6,920 nucleotides of DNA from Candidatus Arcticimaribacter sp. (GTDB lineage Bacteria > Bacteroidota > Bacteroidia > Flavobacteriales > Flavobacteriaceae). This document shows, in pieces, positions 1 through 6,177 of this stretch. Location of the stretch: contig WTJP01000093.1 of assembly GCA_011526275.1 (NCBI GenBank), forward strand, positions 4,775 through 11,694, given 5' to 3'. Below the pieces are notes generated by a model that made no database searches, had not been told where the DNA came from, and saw nothing but the letters and a program-made list of their open reading frames with translations. The position numbers and the translations under genes are program-made. Position 1 is the stretch's first letter. Each line of letters opens with the position of its first letter.

Positions 1-22
1 CGTGTGAATCGTAAGCCTAGTC

Positions 23-184
23 TTAGTTCATCTGCCGAATAGATCCCGAGCCTGAAACCTTAGAAATAAGTCTTTTGCTTGACTCTCCTTTGTAGCGAAC
101 GTTCCCTGAACCTGAAATTTTCGCTGTAAGTTTTTCCGAGCAGTTGAGGTCGATATTCCCCGAACCTGAGAGCTTTACCTCCCA
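23..184 (-). pseudogene. Out-of-frame C-terminal tail of the DUF2807 gene
   Basis: These 53 codons in the -1 frame continue the upstream DUF2807 protein exactly where its own frame stops. They read WEVKLSGSGNID, then KISGSGNVRYKG, then KVSGSGSIRQMN and a TAA at 23-25. Three further SGSG repeats follow at the same 18-20 residue spacing as the four in the intact frame, and 'SGSGSIR' followed closely by the stop is how this family usually ends. One added T at the AAT-GGG junction (184/183 on the minus strand) would join the parts as 'AAVN-WEVKL', giving 242 residues. The preserved reading frame means the lesion is recent, a sequencing or assembly error, or a recoding site. No start codon is visible for separate translation. 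Confidence 0.8.
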
Positions 185-411
185 TTTACAGCCGCCAAAT
201 CGGCTAAACGCAGGTTGCCCGACCCAGAGAGCTTTGCACTCAGGTTTTGACTGCTTCCACTGAGCTGAATTTTCCCGCTACCCGAGAGATTTACGGTGGT
301 ATTTTGTGCTGCAAAGGTCAATTCGATCTTCCCGGAACCCGAGTGGGTAACTTGAAGGTCTTGGGTGGTAAACGATTCACTTGCATAAACCTTTCCCGAC
401 CCGGCATGGGT
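45..411 (-). repeat. Seven degenerate direct repeats (period 54-64 bp) encoding SGSG turns
   Basis: On the plus strand, variants of 'cccgaacctgagagcttta' begin near 45, 104, 158, 218, 274, 331 and 395. Each encodes an [A/S]GSG motif of the DUF2807 protein on the minus strand, so this is an in-gene coding repeat and not an independent element. The two copies at 158 and 218 are the most alike, sharing 'agagcttt', and they flank the frameshift point at about 184. Slippage or misassembly between similar copies is therefore conceivable, though the lesion itself looks like loss of one base. Confidence 0.75.
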
Positions 412-750
412 GACATTTTTCAATGCAGTCAAAGGTGCTTTAATGCTTATGGGTTTGCGGTTAGAGGGTTTGAGGTATATTTGCTTCTTTAGTTTGATAA
501 TCAGTGTTTTATATTTAACTTCAGTCACGATTTCATCCATCAAATTCGCGTCGGTATTGAGGGTAATTTCCCCATCGAGCTGGGAGGTTAATTCCACTTT
601 AAAGGGCCCTTTGACCACCAGTTGATTGAAATCTCCAATACTGCGTTCTTGGGTAATGATGTTTCCATTACCTTTATAACGCTTTTGTGCTGTACTTAAT
701 ACACTGATAAATAGAAGGATAAAGCTAAGGGTTAATCGAGTTGTTTTCAT
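175..750 (-). CDS. Secreted DUF2807 (GIN-type, putative adhesin head) protein, in-frame part of a frameshifted gene
   Basis: An exported protein of the DUF2807/GIN family, which is predicted to fold as a right-handed beta-helix at the cell surface or in the periplasm; its biochemical role is unknown. Residues 1-22 form a signal peptide ending in STAQ. The typical family start 'ERSIGDFNQLVVKGPFKVEL' lies at about residues 35-54. From residue 116 an [A/S]GSG motif recurs every 19-21 residues (GSG at 117, 138, 157 and 176). I start at the ATG at 750 because an upstream in-frame ATG at 783 would overlap the previous gene and put 11 hydrophilic residues before the signal peptide. The start lies 10 bp after that gene's stop, as last gene of the sigma-factor operon. 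The 191-residue product ends in 'AAVNGR' in the middle of a repeat, because a base appears to be missing near 184. Repaired, the protein would be 242 residues. Family call is firm; function unknown. Confidence 0.85.
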   Translation of the reverse strand: MKTTRLTLSFILLFISVLSTAQKRYKGNGNIITQERSIGDFNQLVVKGPFKVELTSQLDGEITLNTDANLMDEIVTEVKYKTLIIKLKKQIYLKPSNRKPISIKAPLTALKNVTHAGSGKVYASESFTTQDLQVTHSGSGKIELTFAAQNTTVNLSGSGKIQLSGSSQNLSAKLSGSGNLRLADLAAVNGR

Positions 751-760
751 GGGTAAGGAT

Positions 761-1834
761 TTAGTTTTTGTATAATTTAACACTGCCGTAGTCGGCGGAA
801 ATGTTTAGGCTGTTTCGATCGCTGCGGTGAATTCCGCTGTAGTAACGATCGGTGGTTTCGATGATCTTCTTGCGGTAGTCCAGCGGGAAATCGCTTTTAA
901 AACTGGCGTATTCGGTTTCCACTTCAAACTGAAATTCCCAGTCGGCTGCTGCTTCAAGGGTAATCCCGGTATAGTCGGAACGTAAACGCACCCGTTCGGT
1001 CGAGGCTTGGATATCGCGCACTTGAATCCCACCATAGTCCATGTTGATGTCCAGGGCTTGGCTGATTTGTCCAATCTTAATGCTTAAATAATCGGCTTCC
1101 CCTTCGATGGTTGCCGCTTTTCCAACGCTCAATTTTCCATAATCGGCATCAAAATCGAGCCGCTCTACGACTTCAAATTCACTCTTACTGTAGTCTGCGT
1201 CGTATTGCAATTTCCCGGCTTTGTTTATGCTTAAGCCAGAATAGTCGGCAACAATATTTCCGCCTTGGATAAAGTCAATATGAGAATCGGGGGCGTATTG
1301 CAGGTCGATATCATTATCCGGATGGTTCAATTCACCCACTTCTATACTGCCGTAGGCGCAAGCGAGTTGAGCGGGACCATCGGTGACTTCTACAAAAATT
1401 CCACCGTAGTCATTGTCAATGTCCATACTAGCTGACTGAGGCAGTTGCACCACATAGTCGATGGAGTAATTGATATTGGAAGAACGAAAAAGGTTCCAGT
1501 TGTTCCACCAGCTGTAACTGTTTTCTCCGATGTGGGTAATGGCAGAGACGGCATTGGCTGAAGTGTCGAATTCGATTTCGATTTCTTCCATTATTTCTTC
1601 TGAGCGTTCCAGCTTACCTGCATCTACTTTGATGTTGATGCGTAGCTGTACTTCCTCTTTGTCCCAAGGAGCGAGTTTTACACTTCCATAGCGGTTATCG
1701 ATGCTCACTTTTCCATTGGCGGGAAGAGGGAAGTTTTTTTGGATGCTGCGTTTAGCTGCTTGGGCTTGTCCTAACCAACTTAGGCTTAGGCATAGCACCA
1801 AGGCAAGGGATGCTTTAAAATACGTCGTTTTCAT
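761..1834 (-). CDS. Secreted DUF4097-like beta-helical protein with a tyrosine-marked repeat
   Basis: A 357-residue exported protein that resembles the DUF4097/adhesin-type beta-helix group; no enzymatic motif is visible. Residues 1-26 are a signal peptide (hydrophobic core ALVLCLSLSW, then AQA). The first core repeat is 'DNRYGSVKL' at 46-54. A less repetitive acidic and Trp-rich stretch follows at 60-130, including 'SYSWWNNWN'. From residue 141 to the end there is a ladder of x-D-Y-[G/S]-x-[I/L/V] units, with tyrosines at 143, 161, 180, 198, 215, 232, 249, 267, 288, 309, 332 and 349. Spacing is 17-19 in the middle and mostly 21-23 towards the end. The final unit, 'ADYGSVKL', closely echoes the first. 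The start ATG lies inside the end of the presumed anti-sigma gene (20 bp overlap), so translation is probably coupled. The likely place is periplasm or outer surface. Family assignment is moderately sure; role unknown, perhaps a sigma-system target or a signal partner. Confidence 0.85.
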   Translation of the reverse strand: MKTTYFKASLALVLCLSLSWLGQAQAAKRSIQKNFPLPANGKVSIDNRYGSVKLAPWDKEEVQLRINIKVDAGKLERSEEIMEEIEIEFDTSANAVSAITHIGENSYSWWNNWNLFRSSNINYSIDYVVQLPQSASMDIDNDYGGIFVEVTDGPAQLACAYGSIEVGELNHPDNDIDLQYAPDSHIDFIQGGNIVADYSGLSINKAGKLQYDADYSKSEFEVVERLDFDADYGKLSVGKAATIEGEADYLSIKIGQISQALDINMDYGGIQVRDIQASTERVRLRSDYTGITLEAAADWEFQFEVETEYASFKSDFPLDYRKKIIETTDRYYSGIHRSDRNSLNISADYGSVKLYKN

Positions 1835-2312
1835 AGTCTGCGTTATTTTTTGCGTTCAATTGTTTTTCCAAGGCGATAAGGAGCTCAAGGCGTTGTTGCA
1901 GGTTGTCGATCATGGCGCGCAGCAGCAAAGGGTGTTGGTGCTGCTCATGAAAGGAGGTTTGGAGTTTTTGGTATTCCTCGTCCAAAATGTTCATTTGGGT
2001 GCGTACATCGCGCAATGGCACCTCAAAGCGGTCGTTATAGGTGGTCTCTAGTCGAACGAGTTGGTGATTGATTTGCTGCTCATAGAACTGGGTCAATTCG
2101 GTGTGGGGTGCTACCGTTTGCGGACTTTGCTTGTTGCTTAAGCCAAAAAAGAGCAAAAGACAAGCGGCAATGGAAAGCCAGGGCACCAATTTGATGATGG
2201 GAGAATTTTGGCGTTCCAGTTTTTGCTGAAAACGCAGCGCGTGGCCTTCCAGCGGAGTCTCGCTGGCGGTTTTCTCTTTCAGGGCTAAAAAGGCTTTATC
2301 GAGAGATTTCAT
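1815..2312 (-). CDS. Single-pass membrane protein, presumed anti-sigma factor
   Basis: A 165-residue protein with a short cytoplasmic N-terminus, one transmembrane helix at about 42-59 (LVPWLSIAACLLLFFGL) and a charged, Gln-rich, coiled-coil-like C-terminal part (about 70-158) that should lie in the periplasm. The N-terminal 'PLEGHALRFQQKL' (20-32) resembles the 'GHxxRFxxKL' motif I recall from small membrane proteins encoded behind Bacteroidota ECF sigma factors. There is no zinc-binding HxxxCxxC motif, so it is not a classical ZAS-domain anti-sigma. The start overlaps the sigma gene by 17 bp and the end overlaps the DUF4097 gene by 20 bp, which argues for coupled, stoichiometric synthesis. 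The anti-sigma role is inferred from position and topology. A scaffold or sensor subunit that does not bind sigma remains possible. Confidence 0.8.
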   Translation of the reverse strand: MKSLDKAFLALKEKTASETPLEGHALRFQQKLERQNSPIIKLVPWLSIAACLLLFFGLSNKQSPQTVAPHTELTQFYEQQINHQLVRLETTYNDRFEVPLRDVRTQMNILDEEYQKLQTSFHEQHQHPLLLRAMIDNLQQRLELLIALEKQLNAKNNADYENDVF

Positions 2313-2853
2313 GGTGCAAGAGGGTTTGCTTTAGTTGTGTTTTTGCGCGAGAGATGAGGGTGCGGCAGTTCCCATAACTCAGCTTTAATATTTCACTTAA
2401 TTCGTCGTAATCATATCCTTCCAGATACATCAACACCAAGGCGGTGCGGTAACGGCCTTTGAGTTGGTTGAGGGCGACTTCCAATGTTGCGGTTTGTTCC
2501 TCGGTCAAGGTGATTTCCCCCTCCTGCGTTTCTTCTAGCTGTTCTTCTTTCAGCTCGGTCCATCGGTTTTTTTCTTTGTTTTGAACATGGTTTAAGGCCT
2601 TACGCAGGGTAATTTGCTTGAGCCAGCCACCAAATTTGTTCTCTCCTTTGTACTGTTTTATTTTTTCAAAGGCGGTTAAAAAACCGTCGTGCATGACGTC
2701 TTCTGCATCGACCGGGTTTTGGACTATCCGCAAAGCGCTGTGATACATGGCTTTGTGGTAACGTTGATAGACTTCCATTTGCGCACGCTGATCTTTTTTC
2801 TGGCAGCGCAGCAACAGTTCGTCTATGGTGAGTTGGTCCAACATGTTTTTCAT
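2296..2853 (-). CDS. ECF-type RNA polymerase sigma factor (sigma-70 family)
   Basis: A 185-residue extracytoplasmic-function sigma factor, normal in size for the class. Region 2 spans about 25-90, with 'NPVDAEDVMHDGFLTAFEKI' as the core-binding and -10-recognition segment and 'FGGWLKQITLRKALNH' behind it. A glutamate-rich linker follows (about 100-120). Region 4 spans about 125-178, with the helix-turn-helix 'YDYDELSEILKLSYGNCRTL' leading into ISRAKTQLKQ, which should read the -35 element. Regions 1 and 3 are absent, as expected for ECF. An internal ATG at 2844 (MLDQLT) is an alternative start; neither has a clear ribosome-binding site. It is the first gene of the minus-strand operon, overlapping the presumed anti-sigma gene by 17 bp, and a TGTAAC-type promoter lies just upstream, consistent with autoregulation. 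Family call is certain; its regulon is unknown. Confidence 0.96.
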   Translation of the reverse strand: MKNMLDQLTIDELLLRCQKKDQRAQMEVYQRYHKAMYHSALRIVQNPVDAEDVMHDGFLTAFEKIKQYKGENKFGGWLKQITLRKALNHVQNKEKNRWTELKEEQLEETQEGEITLTEEQTATLEVALNQLKGRYRTALVLMYLEGYDYDELSEILKLSYGNCRTLISRAKTQLKQTLLHHEISR

Positions 2854-2869
2854 CGATGGTTCTATTCTA

Positions 2870-2897
2870 TAAGAAGCGCAGAATTTAATTTGTTACA
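2870..2897 (-). promoter_or_regulatory. Candidate ECF-type promoter of the sigma-factor operon
   Basis: On the minus strand TGTAAC (2897-2892) is followed after 16 bp by TTCTTA (2875-2870), ending 16 bp before the ATG at 2853. An AAC-containing -35 box with 16-17 bp spacing is typical of ECF promoters, so the sigma factor may drive its own operon. A second candidate lies upstream: TATTTTTG (2912-2905 on the minus strand) fits the Bacteroidota -7 consensus TAnnTTTG, but no good -33 TTTG lies at the right distance. Assigned by eye only. Confidence 0.4.
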
Positions 2898-2951
2898 CTT
2901 TTGACAAAAATAATCCTTGGCATAACTCTTGACCCTATTAAGCGAAATAAA

Positions 2952-2980
2952 TTGATAACCCTCAAAGTGTCGTATTTATG
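2952..2980 (+). promoter_or_regulatory. Candidate lon promoter (Bacteroidota -33/-7 type)
   Basis: TTG at 2952-2954 is followed after 18 bp by TATTTATG at 2973-2980, which differs from the Bacteroidota primary -7 box TAnnTTTG at one base. Transcription would begin near 2987, leaving a leader of roughly 18 bases before the lon ATG at 3005. The -7 box lies inside the palindrome at 2962-2989, so a protein bound there would block it. Weak consensus matches; low certainty. Confidence 0.3.
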
Positions 2981-2989
2981 ACATTTTGA
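2962..2989. promoter_or_regulatory. 28-bp imperfect palindrome before lon (candidate operator or RNA hairpin)
   Basis: The arms are TCAAAgTGTCgTA and TAtGACAtTTTGA around a central TT. Of 14 possible base pairs 11 are Watson-Crick, and the two other arm positions are G opposite T, so as plus-strand RNA almost the whole length can pair except the central loop. The centre is about 29 bp before the lon ATG and the right arm ends 15 bp before it. The site covers the candidate -7 box of lon, as expected of a repressor operator. No U-tract follows, so it is not an intrinsic terminator. The cognate regulator is unknown and no known operator consensus was recognised. Confidence 0.5.
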
Positions 2990-3004
2990 CGCAGTAGATA
3001 CCCT

Positions 3005-5455
3005 ATGTCGAAACCCATATTTAGTTCGCTAGACAATTTGTCATTACAAGACATTCATGCCGATGGAGAATTAATTCCTTTAATGACCACCGAAGATGAG
3101 GAGGCCTTAGAATTAGAGGAATTACCCGAGGCAGTTCCTATCCTTCCGCTAAAAAATACCGTTTTATTCCCCGGGGTGGTAATTCCCATCACGGTGGGGA
3201 GAGATAAATCCATCCAACTCATCAAAGACGCCAATAAGGGCGACAAAGTGATTGGAGTGGTAGCACAGAAAGACCAATCGATTGAAGATCCGGGGGTGCT
3301 CGATGTGTATTCCTTGGGAACAGTAGCTCAAATCTTGCGGGTGCTGACCATGCCCGACGGCAATACCACCATCATCATTCAAGGGAAAAAGCGCTTTGAA
3401 ATTGAGCAGGTGTTGACCGAGGAGCCCTACATCAAAGCGAAAATTAAAGGGGTAGAGGAAGAGAAGAACCTCCAAGACAGTTCAGAGTTTGGTGCCATCG
3501 TCGATTCCATTAAAGACTTGGCGCTAAAAATCATACAGGAGAGTCAAAACATCCCTTCTGAAGCTTCTTTTGCGATAAAAAACATTCAAAGTCATTCCTT
3601 TTTGATTCACTTTGTTTCTTCTAACATGAGTTTGTCGGTTAAAGAGAAGCAGGGGATTCTTTCCACACCCAACCTGAAAGAGCGTGCCCTTTTGTGTTTA
3701 CAACACATGAATGTGGAATATCAAAAGTTGGAATTGAAAAACGATATTCAGTCGCGTGTACGTAACGACATGGACCAGCAACAGCGCGAGTACTACTTGC
3801 ACCAGCAGATGAAAACCATCCAAGAGGAATTGGGCGGTGTTTCTTATGAGGAGGAAGTGGAAGAAATGCGCATGCGTGCAGGGGATAAAAAATGGACGGA
3901 AGAAGTGGGGAAACACTTCGAGAAAGAGTTGATGAAATTGCAACGTATGAATCCGCAGGTGGCGGAATATTCAGTGCAACGCAATTATTTGGACTTGTTT
4001 TTAGACCTCCCATGGAATGAATTCTCGGAAGATCAATTCGACCTAAAACGTGCACAGACCATCTTAGACCGAGATCACTACGGATTAGAAGAGGTGAAAA
4101 AGCGCATCATTGAATACCTAGCCGTATTGAAATTACGCAACGACATGAAATCCCCGATTTTGTGTTTATACGGCCCTCCAGGGGTGGGGAAAACCTCCTT
4201 GGGGAAATCGGTGGCTGAAGCACTGGGTAGAGAATATGTGCGTATCTCCTTAGGAGGGATGCGCGACGAGGCCGAGATTCGCGGTCACCGCAAAACTTAC
4301 ATTGGCGCCTTGCCCGGGCGTATTATTCAAAGCCTAAAGAAAGCAGGAACGTCCAACCCCGTTTTTGTCTTAGATGAGATCGATAAGCTAAGCAACAGCG
4401 CACAAGGCGATCCGTCTTCGGCTTTGTTGGAAGTCTTAGATCCCGAGCAGAACGAATCGTTTTACGACAACTTCTTGGAAATGGGCTATGACCTCTCTAA
4501 GGTCATGTTTATCGCGACGGCCAATAGTTTGGGAAGCATACAACCGGCCTTGCGCGACCGTATGGAAATCATCAATGTGAGTGGCTACACCATTGAAGAG
4601 AAAGCGATGATCGCCCAAAAGCATTTGTTGCCGAAACAGTTGGAGGAGCACGGACTCAAGAAAACCGACCTTAAGCTCAACAAAGGGGTGTTAGAAGCTA
4701 TGGTAGAAGGTTACACCCGAGAATCGGGAGTGCGAGGCCTAGAAAAGCAGGTGGCTAAAGCGGTGCGTTATATCGCCAAATCCATCGCCATGGAAGAAGA
4801 TTATGTAAAGCAACCCAAAATAACCGACCTGAACGAAATTTTAGGCCCTATAAAGGTGACCCGCGATTTATATGAAAACAACGCCACAGCTGGGGTGGTT
4901 ATTGGTTTGGCCTGGACAGCAGTGGGGGGAGACATACTGTTTATTGAATCGGCACTTTCCAAAGGGAAGGGGCAGTTGTCCATTACCGGGAACTTGGGAA
5001 AGATCATGAAAGAATCGTCCACCATCGCAATGGAATACATCAAGGCCAATGCAAGTCGTTTGGGCTTGGCTGATTTCCCTTTTGATCAATACAACATCCA
5101 CATTCACGTGCCAGAAGGGGCTACCCCTAAAGACGGTCCAAGTGCAGGAATTACCATGCTCACCTCATTGGTTTCGCTCTTTACGCAAAAACGTGTAAAG
5201 AAACATTTGTCGATGACGGGTGAAATTACCCTTCGTGGAAAAGTGTTGCCTGTTGGGGGAATCAAGGAAAAAATATTGGCAGCCAAGCGTTCGAAGATCA
5301 AAGAAATTATCTTGTGCGAAAGCAACCGAAAAGACGTGGCTGAAATCAAAGAAGATTATTTAAAAGGCCTTACCTTTCACTTTGTGAAAGAAATGCATGA
5401 GGTCTTAGATTTGGCCATCACCGATCAAAAGGTGAAGCATGCGAAAGTATTGTAG
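3005..5455 (+). CDS. lon: ATP-dependent serine protease Lon (endopeptidase La, LonA type)
   Basis: Cytoplasmic hexameric AAA+ protease that unfolds and degrades damaged and short-lived regulatory proteins. The protein has 816 residues (E. coli Lon has 784); the excess is mostly an acidic N-terminal extension (about 1-42). The N-terminal substrate-binding domain starts at 'VPILPLKNTVLFPG' (44-57) and runs to about 240, followed by a coiled-coil linker (about 245-320). The AAA+ module has Walker A GPPGVGKT at 390-397, Walker B VFVLDEID at 453-460, sensor-1 N507, arginines in ALRDRM (515-520) and the sensor-2 segment SGVRGLE (574-580). The protease domain (about 620-805) has catalytic S713 in PKDGPSAG and K756 in GGIKEK. 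Their spacing of 43 equals that of E. coli S679/K722, so the enzyme should be active. No Shine-Dalgarno precedes the ATG. A palindrome lies just upstream. The next gene follows after 3 bp. Confidence 0.98.
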   Translation: MSKPIFSSLDNLSLQDIHADGELIPLMTTEDEEALELEELPEAVPILPLKNTVLFPGVVIPITVGRDKSIQLIKDANKGDKVIGVVAQKDQSIEDPGVLDVYSLGTVAQILRVLTMPDGNTTIIIQGKKRFEIEQVLTEEPYIKAKIKGVEEEKNLQDSSEFGAIVDSIKDLALKIIQESQNIPSEASFAIKNIQSHSFLIHFVSSNMSLSVKEKQGILSTPNLKERALLCLQHMNVEYQKLELKNDIQSRVRNDMDQQQREYYLHQQMKTIQEELGGVSYEEEVEEMRMRAGDKKWTEEVGKHFEKELMKLQRMNPQVAEYSVQRNYLDLFLDLPWNEFSEDQFDLKRAQTILDRDHYGLEEVKKRIIEYLAVLKLRNDMKSPILCLYGPPGVGKTSLGKSVAEALGREYVRISLGGMRDEAEIRGHRKTYIGALPGRIIQSLKKAGTSNPVFVLDEIDKLSNSAQGDPSSALLEVLDPEQNESFYDNFLEMGYDLSKVMFIATANSLGSIQPALRDRMEIINVSGYTIEEKAMIAQKHLLPKQLEEHGLKKTDLKLNKGVLEAMVEGYTRESGVRGLEKQVAKAVRYIAKSIAMEEDYVKQPKITDLNEILGPIKVTRDLYENNATAGVVIGLAWTAVGGDILFIESALSKGKGQLSITGNLGKIMKESSTIAMEYIKANASRLGLADFPFDQYNIHIHVPEGATPKDGPSAGITMLTSLVSLFTQKRVKKHLSMTGEITLRGKVLPVGGIKEKILAAKRSKIKEIILCESNRKDVAEIKEDYLKGLTFHFVKEMHEVLDLAITDQKVKHAKVL

Positions 5456-5458
5456 TTC

Positions 5459-6175
5459 ATGTGTACTGTAACTTATGTACCCACCCAAGGCGGTTTTGTG
5501 TTTACATCGAACCGCGATGAGGACCCCAAACGCTCGGCCAGCCGTATAGTCGAAGACGAAAGGGGAGCCAGCACGGTCTATTTTCCGCAAGATGAAGAAG
5601 CGCATGGAAGTTGGATTGCCTATTCCAATAACGACCAGTTTGTGTGTATCTTAAACGGTGCTTTTGAGCCGCACCAACGCAAAGCGCAATACACCATGAG
5701 TAGGGGAATGATGGCACTAGCGTTTTTTGATTATGCCGATGTGGAAAGCTTTCTCACTGCCTTTAACTTTGAGGGAATGGAACCTTTTACCATGATCCTT
5801 TATCATCAAGGCGATTTTCGCGAATTGAAATGGGATGAAAGCGATTTGCATGTACGTAAATTGTCGACAGCTGCTGTGCATCTTTGGTCATCTGCTACCT
5901 TGTACACCCACGATTGGTGGGTCGATCGTTCGGTAGGGTTTCAAGAGTTTGTATCTCGTCAAACCCCCGATCAAGTGGGTATCATGCATTACCACAAAAC
6001 AGCATTAGCGTTTAGCATAAAAGCATTGCAGGAGCGTTTGAACACCACAGCGCCTCTGACCAATGTTCCTGTAAAAACGACTTCGGTCTCTTCTATCGAG
6101 AAGAACGACAAGGGCTATGCCTTTCAGTTTCACCGCACCGATGACCGTTTAAAATTAAGCACCACAACCTATTGA
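5459..6175 (+). CDS. NRDE (TANGO2-like) family protein
   Basis: A 238-residue member of the NRDE family, the bacterial relatives of eukaryotic TANGO2. The family has an Ntn-hydrolase-like layout in which Cys2, exposed after removal of the initiator Met, is the presumed nucleophile; substrates are not settled. Visible hallmarks are MCTVTY at the start, the name-giving SNRDE at 17-21, GSWIAYS at 50-56 (family GTW-type motif), CILNGAFE at 63-70 and VKTTSVSSI at 205-213. No signal peptide or membrane segment is seen, so it should be cytoplasmic. The start is fixed by the conserved Cys2, and the ATG lies 3 bp after the lon stop. It ends 2 bp before the cmk ATG, so the three genes probably share a transcript. 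The family call is strong; a catalytic role is inference. Confidence 0.9.
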   Translation: MCTVTYVPTQGGFVFTSNRDEDPKRSASRIVEDERGASTVYFPQDEEAHGSWIAYSNNDQFVCILNGAFEPHQRKAQYTMSRGMMALAFFDYADVESFLTAFNFEGMEPFTMILYHQGDFRELKWDESDLHVRKLSTAAVHLWSSATLYTHDWWVDRSVGFQEFVSRQTPDQVGIMHYHKTALAFSIKALQERLNTTAPLTNVPVKTTSVSSIEKNDKGYAFQFHRTDDRLKLSTTTY

Positions 6176-6177
6176 AT

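Noticed and set aside
181..190. Classical -1 slippery heptamer at the DUF2807 frameshift
   Set aside because: The bases A AAT GGG do not fit X XXY YYZ, and no clear downstream pseudoknot was seen, so programmed frameshifting is only one possibility.
45..411. Regular 54-64 bp repeats as a CRISPR array
   Set aside because: The repeats are degenerate, spacers are not unique, and each unit encodes an SGSG turn of one protein.
751..783. Upstream ATG at 783 as start of the DUF2807 gene
   Set aside because: It overlaps the end of the DUF4097 gene and would put 11 residues, including charged ones, ahead of a complete signal peptide that starts with the ATG at 750.
1701..2051. Plus-strand open frame opposite the DUF4097 and membrane-protein genes
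   Set aside because: It is antisense to well-supported genes with overlapping coupled starts, and its translation shows no recognisable domain.
3639..4055. Minus-strand open frame inside lon
   Set aside because: It is a Pro/His/Ser-rich translation typical of the antisense of a conserved coding region; lon is intact on the other strand.
6172..6177. TTG at 6172 as start of cmk
   Set aside because: It adds only two residues and overlaps the preceding gene; the ATG at 6178 directly precedes the conserved STKIIAIDG segment.
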